From positions 1 to 64,000 of the forward strand of contig MNYM01000035.1 of NCBI GenBank assembly GCA_001873065.1: a stretch of 64,000 bases of DNA, written 5' to 3'. The notes beneath the pieces are model-generated. The model did not search any database and was not told the origin of the DNA. It saw only the letters and a list, made by a program, of their open reading frames with translations. The position numbers and the translations under genes were made by a program. This DNA is from Flavobacteriaceae bacterium CG2_30_31_66. GTDB taxonomy: Bacteria > Bacteroidota > Bacteroidia > Flavobacteriales > Flavobacteriaceae. Below are positions 8,667-17,453 of the stretch, one piece after another (the first letter of the stretch is position 1; each line of letters starts with the position of its first letter).

Positions 8667-9695
8667 TTACTCAGGAATTTGCTGACTCAAACAATGTAAA
8701 GTACCAAAACCCCAAATCAAATCGATGGCGCTAATGCCAATAATTTCTCTGTCTGGAAAACAGTCTGCAATAATGTTTAGCGCATTTCTGTCATTGGCAT
8801 CATTAAAAGTTGGAACTAAAACAATTTTATTGATTATCAGAAAGTTAGCATAACTCGCAGGAATTATCAAACCATCAAATTCAACTTTTTTAGGCATTGG
8901 CAAAGTAACAATAGTGGGTTTTTTTCCGTCTTCTAAAACAGCTTTTTGAAGTCTCTCTAAATTGTCTTGCAAAGCTGCATAATTAGGACTTTTTGTGTCT
9001 GTTTCAACAACAGTGATAATCGTTTTTTCGTTGACAAATCTGCACAAATCATCAATATGACCATGTGTATCATCACCAATAATGCCATCACCTAACCAAA
9101 TTACATTCGTAATTCCTAAAAATTCTTTAAAAATAGCTTCGTAATCTTCTTTTGTAAAATTTGGATTTCGAATTTGAATTGTAGGATGCAACAAACATTC
9201 TTCAGAAGTCAACAAAGTTCCTTTTCCATTCACATCAATGGCACCACCTTCAAGTATTACAGGTTTTCCTTTATACTTTGCTTGAGTTAGTGGAATATTC
9301 AAATGATTTGCCACTTTTGATGGCACAAATTTATCTAATTGATAATTTTTATATTTTGCCCAACCATTAAAATTAAAGTTGATTGCCTCTCTTTTTGACC
9401 CATTTTGAACAATAATTGGACCTGAATCACGCATCCAACTTCTGTTGGTTTTATGGATGATAAAAGAAATTTTGTCCATTGAAACATGTGCCATCATCAA
9501 CATTTCAGACACTTTTTCTTGCAATTTTTTATCAGCAACTATCAAAAATACTTTTTCAAATTCCGAAATCTTTTTGATAAATTCAATAAAAGCCCATTGA
9601 ATGGCACCATATTTTCCTGGCCAATCATTGCCATTGTGAGGAAAACAAAGCAATATGCCTTCTTGATTTTCCCATTCTGCTGGAAATCTTCTCAT
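8667..9695 (-). CDS. aguA: Agmatine deiminase
   Basis: A 342-residue enzyme of the guanidino-group-modifying fold that converts agmatine to N-carbamoylputrescine and ammonia. Visible motifs are NDWPG near residue 24, the substrate-binding SWMRDSGP near 87-93, GHIDDLCRF with the catalytic histidine, and the nucleophilic Cys in FGTLHCLSQQ close to the C-terminus. I start at the ATG at 9695, which shares one base with the aguB stop (TGATG). A TTG one codon earlier is possible. Together with aguB it forms the two-step agmatine-to-putrescine branch of polyamine synthesis. Confidence 0.94.
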   Translation of the reverse strand: MRRFPAEWENQEGILLCFPHNGNDWPGKYGAIQWAFIEFIKKISEFEKVFLIVADKKLQEKVSEMLMMAHVSMDKISFIIHKTNRSWMRDSGPIIVQNGSKREAINFNFNGWAKYKNYQLDKFVPSKVANHLNIPLTQAKYKGKPVILEGGAIDVNGKGTLLTSEECLLHPTIQIRNPNFTKEDYEAIFKEFLGITNVIWLGDGIIGDDTHGHIDDLCRFVNEKTIITVVETDTKSPNYAALQDNLERLQKAVLEDGKKPTIVTLPMPKKVEFDGLIIPASYANFLIINKIVLVPTFNDANDRNALNIIADCFPDREIIGISAIDLIWGFGTLHCLSQQIPE

Positions 9696-10582
9696 CAATC
9701 TATGGCTCTTTTTGTGATGTCACCAAAAGCATCTATTCTTCTATCTCTAAAGAAAGGCCAATTTTGGCGCACATTTTCTTGTAAATCCAAATCCACTTCA
9801 GCCATCAAAATTTCTTCTTTGTCAGGAGATGCTTGCGCAAGAATTTCTCCTTGAGGTCCTGCAATAAATGAAGCACCCCAAAATTCGATTCCATCAGTTT
9901 CAGGCAAATATTTTTCCAACCCAATTCGGTTTGCAGCAGCTACATAAACGCCATTTGCCACAGCATGACCTTTCATCACATTCATCCAAGCACCATATTG
10001 ATTTTCACCATATTGTGCTTTTTCTTTAGGATGCCAACCAATTGCAGTTGGATAAAACAATACTTCTGCGCCTTTCAAGGCTGTAAGTCTTGCAGCTTCA
10101 GGATACCATTGATCCCAGCAAATTAATACGCCAATTTTTCCTTTATTCGTTTGATTTGACTTGAAACCCAAATCTCCAGGAGTGAAATAAAATTTTTCAT
10201 AAAAATGAGGATCATCAGGAATGTGCATTTTGCGATACAAACCAGCTTCTGAGCCATCAGTATCAATAATATAAGCGCTATTATGATAAATTCCTGCCAT
10301 TCTTTTTTCGAAAAAAGGCACAATAATTACGACTCCTAATTCTTTTGATAATTCACTAAACGCATGAAATGAAGTGCTATACAAAGGTTCAGCATAGGCA
10401 AAATTATCTGTATTTTCACTTTGACAAAAATAGTGACTGCTATACAATTCAGGCAAAGAAATCACTTCTGCGCCTTTTGCTGCTGCATCTTTTACCCATT
10501 GCAAACACTTTTTGAGGTTATTCTCTGGAGTGTTGTTGAGGTTCAACTGAATAACCGCTATTTTGTAGGTGTTGTTCTTCAT
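9695..10582 (-). CDS. aguB: N-carbamoylputrescine amidase
   Basis: A 295-residue nitrilase-superfamily hydrolase that cleaves N-carbamoylputrescine to putrescine, CO2 and ammonia. The Glu-Lys-Cys triad is visible: Glu45 in SLPELYSSHYF, Lys118 in YRKMHIPDDP, and Cys155 in IGVLICWDQWYPEAAR. The first two carry the family's substrate-specific context (HIPDDP, QWYPEAAR). It is the upstream gene of a two-gene operon with aguA, and the overlapped stop/start suggests translational coupling. The operon is preceded by about 530 bp of noncoding DNA. Confidence 0.95.
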   Translation of the reverse strand: MKNNTYKIAVIQLNLNNTPENNLKKCLQWVKDAAAKGAEVISLPELYSSHYFCQSENTDNFAYAEPLYSTSFHAFSELSKELGVVIIVPFFEKRMAGIYHNSAYIIDTDGSEAGLYRKMHIPDDPHFYEKFYFTPGDLGFKSNQTNKGKIGVLICWDQWYPEAARLTALKGAEVLFYPTAIGWHPKEKAQYGENQYGAWMNVMKGHAVANGVYVAAANRIGLEKYLPETDGIEFWGASFIAGPQGEILAQASPDKEEILMAEVDLDLQENVRQNWPFFRDRRIDAFGDITKRAID

Positions 10583-11114
10583 GTGTTGGAATTAGAGTTG
10601 CAAAAATAAGGATTTCTATGAAATGCGATTGAGGTTTAAAGTTTAAAATTCAATTTGATTTTTTTTTGAAATGTTTTTCTCGGCTTTGAACCGTTTTAGG
10701 AATTTTCTTCAAAAATGGGTAATTCAAAATTTGGAATGTTGCCTCAAAAATCGATGAATGTTTGAAAAATCATTTTCTTGATAATCAGAAAGATAACTTT
10801 CAGTTACTACGTAAATATACGTAGTCTTCTACGTAAAATTACGTAGTGCGAAAATTACGTATATTTACGTATTGCATACATTAAAAAAAGCTGTTTAGAT
10901 TTACATTTATTGAAATTCACAAAGATTTCAAAGATAAAATAAATCAAAAAATTGTTTTTTAAAGGGCTAAACATCCAAAATCGGGAAATGTGAAAGTTGA
11001 AACCGAAATTAAAGAAAATTAAACCGAGTCACGAAAATCGAAAGAGTAGAAATTGTTATTAATTAAGGAAGAGTATTAAAATTTGAAAAGATTTTTTCAA
11101 AAAAAATTGAAATT
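10583..11114. other. 532-bp intergenic region with palindrome cluster
   Basis: Separates the divergently transcribed aguB and the lipoprotein gene at 11115. I find no ORF worth calling and no RNA gene I recognise. The only notable structure is the TACGTA cluster at 10807-10871, listed separately. The rest is very A+T-rich. Confidence 0.6.
10807..10871. repeat. Six-copy TACGTA palindrome cluster
   Basis: TACGTA occurs at 10808, 10818, 10830, 10840, 10856 and 10866. The copies form three pairs with the same geometry: TACGTA, a 4-bp A+T spacer, TACGTA (10 bp start to start, about one helical turn). The first two pairs are extended to CTACGTA-N4-TACGTAG, so each 18-bp unit is a near-perfect inverted repeat. 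This looks like an array of binding sites for a dimeric protein upstream of the gene at 11115, or a short repeat element. Which of the two is not decidable here. Confidence 0.7.
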
Positions 11115-11801
11115 ATGATTATTTTAAAAATATTAAGAAACCCAAAACTTGCTGTTTTTGCTGGTATTTTTATGATGCTTTTTTCTTGTTCTCAATATGA
11201 AATTGGTAATAGAACTTTTGATTATGCTATATATAATGCTTTTAAAAAAGGAGAAGTTGAAATTTTCAGACTTGACTTCAAAAAAAAATCACTAGAGTTA
11301 AGTAGTGAACAGCTTTTAAAAGATGTAAACGATTATTATGGAACTGACTTAAAAATACCAATCGAATTAATAGATTTACTATCAAATAAAAACAAAAGCA
11401 AAAGTCAGGAAACAATAATTGAAGCAGCATTGAAAGAAGGTTGGCTAAAACAATCTGATATTGATTTGGCAGATAAACTTTTTGAAGATATAGGTAATAA
11501 AGGTTTTGATATAGCAATTGATGACTGCAAAAATGAAATTCTTTCAATGAATTATACTGAAGAAGAATTTTCAAAAAAGAATATTTTTGTAAATACAATG
11601 GAGATTTTAAATGACGACCAGCCTTTTTTATTTGAAAATAGTACTTTTAAAAATAAAGATACTTGGAGCTGTTTATGGGCTATTATTGTGTTTATACTTG
11701 CTTTTGTTAGTGTATTAGCTTGCGTTACTTGGATTCTTTGTGGCTTTGCTCTGTATGGTCTTGCATTGGCTACAAATGATTTAGTTGATGAATGTAATTA
11801 G
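11115..11801 (+). CDS. Unrecognised lipoprotein with Cys/Trp-rich hydrophobic C-terminus
   Basis: A 228-residue protein of no family I recognise. The N-terminus (FAGIFMMLFSCSQYE) has a lipobox, predicting lipid attachment at the cysteine. The middle, residues about 35-180, is charged and helical with many Asp, Glu and Lys. The last 45 residues change character: a long hydrophobic stretch with two Trp and Cys186, Cys203, Cys209 and Cys227, ending NDLVDECN. That is reminiscent of hydrophobic Cys-containing antimicrobial domains, but I cannot show homology. A 66-residue two-helix protein follows after 23 bp, as immunity proteins do. The toxin/immunity reading is speculation. Confidence 0.65.
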   Translation: MIILKILRNPKLAVFAGIFMMLFSCSQYEIGNRTFDYAIYNAFKKGEVEIFRLDFKKKSLELSSEQLLKDVNDYYGTDLKIPIELIDLLSNKNKSKSQETIIEAALKEGWLKQSDIDLADKLFEDIGNKGFDIAIDDCKNEILSMNYTEEEFSKKNIFVNTMEILNDDQPFLFENSTFKNKDTWSCLWAIIVFILAFVSVLACVTWILCGFALYGLALATNDLVDECN

Positions 11802-11824
11802 TTTAACATATTTAACATAAAAAG

Positions 11825-12025
11825 ATGATAAAATTATCTAAAGTAGTAGTCTTTTTTTTAATGATATTTATGACAATTTCACTAGTCTTTTCGTTAAGAA
11901 ATGTAAATTGGGATAACATAGATAAAAATATTTTTGAAGAATTTTCACAACCTTCCATGTACTTATCTCTCGCAATTTTTTACACATTATATTATATTAG
12001 AATAATTAAGAATGAAAAAAATTAA
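11825..12025 (+). CDS. Small two-helix membrane protein, unknown
   Basis: A 66-residue protein (MIKLSKVVVFFLMIFMTISL...) with two hydrophobic helices at about residues 5-25 and 43-60, separated by a short polar loop containing NVNWDNIDKN. It ends in a Lys-rich tail. No family recognised. It starts 23 bp after the lipoprotein gene and is followed by a terminator-like hairpin, so the two probably form one transcription unit. Confidence 0.6.
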   Translation: MIKLSKVVVFFLMIFMTISLVFSLRNVNWDNIDKNIFEEFSQPSMYLSLAIFYTLYYIRIIKNEKN

Positions 12026-12061
12026 AAATAACATTTTATAATCATTCAGAAAAAGTAGCAG

Positions 12062-12093
12062 AAAAGTACAAAATTCAAAATTTGTACTTTTTT
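12062..12093 (+). terminator. Rho-independent terminator
   Basis: Hairpin with arms AAAGTACAAA / TTTGTACTTT and an A+T loop, followed by a T run. It sits about 40 bp after the small membrane protein gene and closes the 11115-12025 unit. Confidence 0.7.
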
Positions 12094-12239
12094 GCTATAT
12101 TTATTGATAAATTGAAAGTAAAATTACTTTTATTATTCTACTTTTCATGAACTAGATTGTTAAAAATATTATTTAAAAATGAAATAGAATACTGATTTTT
12201 CATTACAAGCTTATTTTTTTAAAATATAAATGAAATTTT

Positions 12240-13661
12240 TCAAAATCCAAACAAGAAGAAACTTAAAATTGTAAACAAAATTAATATTACAGGACCTATA
12301 ATTCCTATAAACAAACCTCCAGGTAAAAACTCCTTTTGACCCACAATTCCCAAACTAAAAGCTACTGCATTTGGAGGTGTTGACACAGGAAGTAATAATG
12401 CGCAAGATGCTGTTAATCCAATAATTACAGGAAGAAAAGCCACATTTGCACCAGGAATTAAACTCACTAACGAAATACCTACAGGAACCAAAATTGTAGT
12501 AGCTGCAGTATTACTCATAAAATTTGACAATAAGACAGATACATATCCAAAAAGAACAATTAAGATGTAATAGTTCAAATCAAAATTTTGAATACTTTGC
12601 ACAAAATATTCAGCAATTCCTTGTTCTTTGATTGCCAATCCAAGAGATAAACCACCTGCTACTAACATTAATGTATCCCAAGGCAATCTTCTAACATCCT
12701 CAGAATCAACAATTCCAAGCATGGTTAACAATACAATTGGCACACCAGAAACTACAGCTACAGGAATTCCTGTCCATTGAGAAGTAAGCCACAATGTTAA
12801 AGTTGCTATTAAAACTAATAAAACAATATTTTTTTTGATTTTATCTTCACTAGTTGGTTTTTCGATCTCGGCACTTAAAAAATCTAGTGAAATGTGTTGT
12901 GTTTTTAGTTGATATCGGCGTTCTAATAATTTGAAAAATAAAAAAACCAGTAAAAAAGCCGCAGGAACTCCAATAATCATCCATTCAATAAATGAAATTT
13001 GAACGCCAACTCCTTCAAGCGCACCTACAGCAATTGCGTTGGGTGCAGAGCCAATAATAGTGCCCATTCCACCCAAAGAAGCTGCAGCTGGAACACCAAC
13101 AATCAATGATTTTATCAATGAAGAATCTTTCCCTAAAGTAATAATTAAAGGAGCTATAGAAGCTAAAATCATAGAAGTTGTTGCGGTATTGCTCATCAAC
13201 ATGGATAATACTGCAGTAACCAACATAATTCCTAGCAAAATATTTTTAGAATCGTTTCCTAATTTTGGCAAAATAAATTTTAGCAAAGATTCATCTAGCT
13301 TGGTTTTTCGCATGCTTTCTGCAAGAAAAAATCCTCCTAAAAAAAGCCAAATTACACCATCAGACCATGTTTGTACATATTGAGTAACATCAATATCTGG
13401 ATTTCTTCCCATAGAAAAAACTAAAAATCCGATAATCAAAATACCTACTGCAAAAGGCGGAATTGCCTCTGTAATCCACAATCCAATTGCCACGAAAAGT
13501 AAAAACATGGTGTAATCTTGCGTAGATGTAAAACCTTCATCTCTTAAAACATACACCAGAAAAAAGGAAATTAATAAAGTCGTTAAAAAGAAAATAATTT
13601 TCGTTTGTCTTTCAATTTTTTTTGTGAATTTTGAAAGTGAAAAGGTTCTAGAATCTGACAT
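12240..13661 (-). CDS. SLC13/DASS family sodium-coupled anion transporter
   Basis: A 473-residue inner-membrane transporter with about 11 helices. The family carries di- and tricarboxylates, sulfate or phosphate with Na+. Both diagnostic Ser-Asn-Thr motifs are present: SNTATTSMILASIAPL in the first half and SNTAATTILVPVGISL in the second. These form the Na+ and substrate sites of the inverted-repeat fold. Also seen are GAxxP-type segments (GSAPNAIAVGA) and STPPNAVAFSLG. The anion cannot be told from sequence alone. It is the second gene after DUF2490, with a 21-bp gap. Confidence 0.9.
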   Translation of the reverse strand: MSDSRTFSLSKFTKKIERQTKIIFFLTTLLISFFLVYVLRDEGFTSTQDYTMFLLFVAIGLWITEAIPPFAVGILIIGFLVFSMGRNPDIDVTQYVQTWSDGVIWLFLGGFFLAESMRKTKLDESLLKFILPKLGNDSKNILLGIMLVTAVLSMLMSNTATTSMILASIAPLIITLGKDSSLIKSLIVGVPAAASLGGMGTIIGSAPNAIAVGALEGVGVQISFIEWMIIGVPAAFLLVFLFFKLLERRYQLKTQHISLDFLSAEIEKPTSEDKIKKNIVLLVLIATLTLWLTSQWTGIPVAVVSGVPIVLLTMLGIVDSEDVRRLPWDTLMLVAGGLSLGLAIKEQGIAEYFVQSIQNFDLNYYILIVLFGYVSVLLSNFMSNTAATTILVPVGISLVSLIPGANVAFLPVIIGLTASCALLLPVSTPPNAVAFSLGIVGQKEFLPGGLFIGIIGPVILILFTILSFFLFGF

Positions 13662-13682
13662 GATTAATAATTATTTTGAATA

Positions 13683-14423
13683 TTATTTTTTTGACTTTCT
13701 AAAGTCGAAATTATGAAAAACCATTAACATAGCAGTATTCGCCATGATTTTATTTCCTCTAACTGGCGGATTTTTAATCATGTTGATATAGCCTACTTGT
13801 ATTTTTAAATCTTTAATTTGATACCCAATACCTACTGTAAATCGATTTTGATTCAATCGAAAACCATTCGAGATGATTTCTCCAGCATCAAACAAAATTT
13901 CATTAAATGTATATGCATACCAAGAAGAATTTTTTTCTGTGTTTTTTGAAATTGGATAGGAAGCCATCAAAAAATATCGAAAACGCCAATTAAATTCGTA
14001 ATCGTCTAATAAAACATCGTTTTCAACGCGTTGTTTAAAACGAGCATCATAACGTAAACGATTGGTAATTTGGAATTTATTCAAAGAAAAACTTGCTGTT
14101 GTTTGTCCCCAAGGACGAAATTCATTTTTGGTAGGAGTAAGGTCGTTTCTACTATACAACCACAAACGAGCGAAACCTAAAGTAGTAGTTCCAGTAACTT
14201 TTTCATTGTACTTAAAGTGATAAGTAGCTCCCGTTCTGAGAATTAGAAAACTTTCAGGAACAAAATGCGCATCATTCCAAATAGAAAATCGATCACTAAT
14301 TCTTGCATTTGTGAGATAGCCAACCCAAACTTGATTTTCATAAATAAAATCCTCTTGAGAAAATGATTTTAAACTATAAAATCCGATGGATAAAATGAGT
14401 AGTATTTTTGTAATTCGATTCAT
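13683..14423 (-). CDS. DUF2490 domain outer-membrane protein
   Basis: A 246-residue exported protein with a signal peptide (MNRITKILLILSIGFYSLKSFSQ). Then comes the family's typical beginning, NQVWVGYLTNARISDRFSIW, and many amphipathic beta strands rich in Tyr, Trp and Phe, ending in MVFHNFDFRK. The pattern fits a small outer-membrane beta-barrel. Function of DUF2490 is unknown. It is directly upstream of the SLC13 transporter on the same strand, so a role as an outer-membrane channel for the same substrate is reasonable but unproven. Confidence 0.85.
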   Translation of the reverse strand: MNRITKILLILSIGFYSLKSFSQEDFIYENQVWVGYLTNARISDRFSIWNDAHFVPESFLILRTGATYHFKYNEKVTGTTTLGFARLWLYSRNDLTPTKNEFRPWGQTTASFSLNKFQITNRLRYDARFKQRVENDVLLDDYEFNWRFRYFLMASYPISKNTEKNSSWYAYTFNEILFDAGEIISNGFRLNQNRFTVGIGYQIKDLKIQVGYINMIKNPPVRGNKIMANTAMLMVFHNFDFRKSKK

Positions 14424-14570
14424 TTTTTATGATTTGATTACGGTTACAAAAATAATGAGCATTGTTACAATGAAATACTGACAAATGTCATAAAAACCTT
14501 TTAAAATATTGAAAAATACGCAAACGTTGTCATTAATAAAAAAAATATTCAAAGAAAAAATATGATTTTT

Positions 14571-14899
14571 TTATTCAGGAATGTCTCTTAAAAGTTCTTC
14601 GAGTTCTTTATTTGTCAATGAGTTTTTGTCTGTCTTATAATAAATTGAAAGCAAATAAACAATGCTTTCAGAAACTACAATATTTGTAATAATTCTGCAC
14701 CACCAGATTTTCCTTTCTTTTTTGATTTAATTTGAAGTCGAATTTTAAAACAATTTTTTCCAATTGATGTACCCTGCTGAGGATTTAATTCAAGACTTTG
14801 AATAAATTCTTGGAAATCATTTTTTAAGGAAGGGTATTTTTTTAATAATTTTTTTAAGGCTGATTTGAATTTTGGAACAGCTATAATGCTATAAATCAT
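14571..14899 (-). pseudogene. RelE/ParE family toxin, frameshifted
   Basis: The open part encodes 74 residues that look like a Bacteroidota RelE/ParE toxin (MIYSIIAVPKFKSALKKLLK; NCFKIRLQIKSKKKGKSGGA), but the frame ends at once in ELLQIL and a stop. Adding one A at 14695/14696 restores a continuous frame: GGA-R-IITNIVVSESIVYLLSIY, then ELEELLRDIPE and a stop at 14571. That is the expected C-terminal half of about 108-residue toxins of this type. The gene therefore appears to be a single-base-deletion pseudogene; a sequencing error is the alternative. It overlaps the intact antitoxin gene by 11 bp. Confidence 0.82.
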
Positions 14900-15095
14900 C
14901 TATTAATTCTTTAGCAGAAATTCCTTTCATTTTTCCTTGACGTATTAATTTTAGTTCACCAACAGCTTCTCTCAAATCGCTTATCAAGGCTGCTTTTTCT
15001 TCAGTTATTGGTGTCATTTTTATGAATTGTAAACTATTAAGTAATTCTAAAACAAATGGAACTTTACTTTCCTTGATATCTATTAAAACTTTCAT
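14889..15095 (-). CDS. Antitoxin of a type II RelE/ParE module
   Basis: A 68-residue protein (MKVLIDIKESKVPFVLELLNSLQFIKMTPI...). The first half is compatible with a small beta/alpha DNA-binding fold. The second half is a charged helix ending SAKELIDDL, as in toxin-binding tails. Size, position upstream of the toxin and 11-bp overlap are all typical of flavobacterial type II antitoxins. With the toxin frameshifted, this antitoxin is probably an orphan. It starts 108 bp after the end of the arsenite transporter gene. Confidence 0.78.
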   Translation of the reverse strand: MKVLIDIKESKVPFVLELLNSLQFIKMTPITEEKAALISDLREAVGELKLIRQGKMKGISAKELIDDL

Positions 15096-15203
15096 AAGTA
15101 TTGGTGGAATTGTTAATAAACTGATTTATAATATAAAATCTGAAATAAATTTTGAAACAAATATAGTCAAACTACTTTATAAATTTAAGATTTTCATTCT
15201 TAC

Positions 15204-16244
15204 CTATGAATTGATATTTCCAAAATATTTTTTACGCAACCAAAATGAAACACGTACTAATAAAATCAATGCAGGAACTTCAACCAAAGGACCTATAACT
15301 CCTGCAAAAGCTTGTCCTGAATTGAGTCCGAAAACTGCAATAGCCACTGCTATTGCCAATTCAAAATTGTTTCCAGCTGCTGTGAAAGCAACTGCAGCAG
15401 TTTTATCGTACGAACTTCCCATGGCTTTTGTGACAAAAAATCCGATAAAAAACATCAATCCAAAATAAATCAACAACGGAATTGCAATAATCACAACATC
15501 TAAAGGAATTTTAACAATTAATTCTCCTTTCAAGGAAAACATCACTACAATTGTGAACAACAACGCAATCAAAGTTATGGGTGAAATTGTTGGAATAAAC
15601 TTTTTTGAATACCATTCTTCTCCTTTGGCTTTTACCAAAAAAAAGCGACTCAAAATTCCCATTAAAAAAGGAATTCCTAAATATATTGCCACACTTTCTG
15701 CAATTGTTGCGATTGAAATATCTACAATTGCGCCTTCAAAACCAAAATAAGGAGGTAAAATTGTGATGAAAATCCAAGCATAAAAACTGTATGCAAACAC
15801 CTGAAAAATGCTATTCAAAGCGACTAAACCTGCTCCATATTCGCTGCTTCCTTCTGCTAAATCATTCCAAACCAACACCATTGCAATGCATCTTGCCAAA
15901 CCAATTAAAATCAAACCAACCATATATTCTGGATAGTCTCGCAAAAAAGTGATTGCTAAGAAAAACATCAAAACTGGACCAACAATCCAATTGAGAATCA
16001 GTGAAATAGACAGTATTTTTGTGTTTTTGAAAACTTTGGGTAACAAGGCATAATTTACTTTTGCCAATGGTGGATACATCATTAAAATCAAACCAATTGC
16101 AATTGGAATATTCGTAGTTCCACTGCTAAATGAATTGATGAAATCAGGAAAAGTTGGGATAAAATACCCCAAACTCACGCCAATTAACATGGCAACAAAA
16201 ATCCATAAAGTAAGATTTCTGTCAAGGAAAGATAGTTTTTTCAT
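15204..16244 (-). CDS. ACR3 family arsenite efflux transporter
   Basis: A 346-residue inner-membrane protein with ten hydrophobic helices that extrudes arsenite. Diagnostic ACR3 motifs are [18 protein letters not shown] with the conserved Cys119 of helix 4, and [14 protein letters not shown] with the conserved Asn and Glu of helix 9. Length is normal for bacterial ACR3. It is the last gene of the arsR-DUF6428-arsC-ACR3 operon and follows the reductase after 47 bp. Often named arsB or acr3 in annotation, although it is unrelated to the ArsB antiporter. Confidence 0.94.
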   Translation of the reverse strand: MKKLSFLDRNLTLWIFVAMLIGVSLGYFIPTFPDFINSFSSGTTNIPIAIGLILMMYPPLAKVNYALLPKVFKNTKILSISLILNWIVGPVLMFFLAITFLRDYPEYMVGLILIGLARCIAMVLVWNDLAEGSSEYGAGLVALNSIFQVFAYSFYAWIFITILPPYFGFEGAIVDISIATIAESVAIYLGIPFLMGILSRFFLVKAKGEEWYSKKFIPTISPITLIALLFTIVVMFSLKGELIVKIPLDVVIIAIPLLIYFGLMFFIGFFVTKAMGSSYDKTAAVAFTAAGNNFELAIAVAIAVFGLNSGQAFAGVIGPLVEVPALILLVRVSFWLRKKYFGNINS

Positions 16245-16291
16245 GTTGGTTGTTAGTTGTTGGTTGTTTGAATTTGGTAATTCCTAATTAA

Positions 16292-16915
16292 TTATTTCAC
16301 ATTCGAAAAAACAAACAACATTTCTGTAGCAATTTGCACACTTCTTTCATGGTATTTTTCAGCTTGTTGAGGAGTGTTGTCAAATGCTTTTGGATCTAAA
16401 AAAGTAATCGGAATTCGTTTTTCTGCACCAACTACGAATGGACAAGCTTCGTTAGCTGAATCACACGTCATGATTGCAGCAAACTGACTTTTTGGATTGA
16501 AATCGTCGTCTAATTTTTTTGAAAACCCAATAATTGGATGTTCATTTTCAGCATATTTTATGGCATACACAGGGTTTTTTCCTTCAGAAAGTGTTTGAAT
16601 CTGAAATCCCGAATTTTCCAAGGTTTTTACTGCCATTGGAAACATGGCTGTTGCTTCTGTTCCTCCTGAATAACAAATAACGTTTTTAATTCCAAGAGAA
16701 TACGCAATGGTTTGCGCCCAAACTTGTGACAAATGACTTCTTCGAGAATTGTGTGTGCAAATAAAATTGATAGCCACAGTTTCTTGATGTGAAACTTTTG
16801 ATTGCACAAAATCAATCAATGTTTGAAGCGTTTTTTTACGTTCTTCAGAAATGGTTGAAATATCCAACGAATTTATAAATGCTGCTATTTCAGGAAATAA
16901 AGTTGATTTTTTCAT
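16292..16915 (-). CDS. arsC: Arsenate reductase, low-molecular-weight phosphatase type
   Basis: A 207-residue protein whose core (from about residue 46) is a low-molecular-weight phosphatase fold. The P-loop is CTHNSRRS (Cys53-Ser60). Later cysteines lie in MTCDSANEACPF, a position compatible with the disulfide relay of thioredoxin-coupled ArsC. The first 45 residues form a helical extension, common in Bacteroidota members. It reduces arsenate to arsenite for export by the ACR3 protein next in the operon. A role as a protein tyrosine phosphatase is excluded mainly by context. Confidence 0.88.
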   Translation of the reverse strand: MKKSTLFPEIAAFINSLDISTISEERKKTLQTLIDFVQSKVSHQETVAINFICTHNSRRSHLSQVWAQTIAYSLGIKNVICYSGGTEATAMFPMAVKTLENSGFQIQTLSEGKNPVYAIKYAENEHPIIGFSKKLDDDFNPKSQFAAIMTCDSANEACPFVVGAEKRIPITFLDPKAFDNTPQQAEKYHERSVQIATEMLFVFSNVK

Positions 16916-16939
16916 ATGATATTTTATTTTTTTGATTGT

Positions 16940-17407
16940 TTAACAACAGCCGCTTTTTGGAGTGCAGCAAGATTGAGCGCTCATTTCTGATATACGAACT
17001 TTTGGTTTTTCGTAAGGAATTCCGCAAGCATCTTTGGCCAAGCAATCTGTTTGCTTGGTGGTTAATAAAAATTGATTTCCGTCAAAATCCAACCCAAATT
17101 TTTGAATGGTTGTTCCTTGATATTCGACTTCAATTTCGTTGTCATCAATTGCCAAGGTTTTTTCTGAAAGCTCAATAATTTTCAATAATTTTTCTGGATG
17201 CAATCTGTGATCATAGTCGTTTGCATTCCATAATTGAAAGTTTACAACAGTTTCTTTTCTGACAGTTCCACCACAATCAATAAAACGTTTGGTGATTTCG
17301 CCCACTTCAGTGACGTGAAAATGACTAGGAACCAAAGAATTGTTTGGCAACTGAAAACTGATGGTTTTAACCTCTTTTAAAATAGCTTTTACTTGTGAGA
17401 TTTTCAT
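16940..17407 (-). CDS. DUF6428 family protein of the arsenic operon
   Basis: A 155-residue soluble protein that I assign to DUF6428 by its start (MKISQVKAILKEVKTISFQL), its HFHVTEVGEITKRFIDCGGT segment and its place between arsR and arsC. HFHVTE with the following Cys suggests a metal-binding cupin-like site, but that is inference. The protein ends in two cysteine pairs (SCCTPKSGCC; Cys147, 148, 154, 155), well suited to hold As(III). It could be an arsenic chaperone or sensor; no function is established. A candidate ArsR operator lies just upstream. Confidence 0.8.
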   Translation of the reverse strand: MKISQVKAILKEVKTISFQLPNNSLVPSHFHVTEVGEITKRFIDCGGTVRKETVVNFQLWNANDYDHRLHPEKLLKIIELSEKTLAIDDNEIEVEYQGTTIQKFGLDFDGNQFLLTTKQTDCLAKDACGIPYEKPKVRISEMSAQSCCTPKSGCC

Positions 17408-17410
17408 ATT

Positions 17411-17441
17411 TATTTGTTTATTGCGATAATGCGATTAATAA
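17411..17441 (-). promoter_or_regulatory. Candidate ArsR operator, internal copy
   Basis: On the minus strand this 31-bp segment reads TTATTAATCGCATTATCGCA and continues AATAAACAAAT. It matches the segment upstream of arsR (17790-17820) at most positions, including TTATTAATCG, then TAT, then GCAAT. It lies between arsR and the DUF6428 gene, so it may allow separate control of the downstream genes. Confidence 0.6.
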
Positions 17442-17453
17442 TAGTAAATTTTT

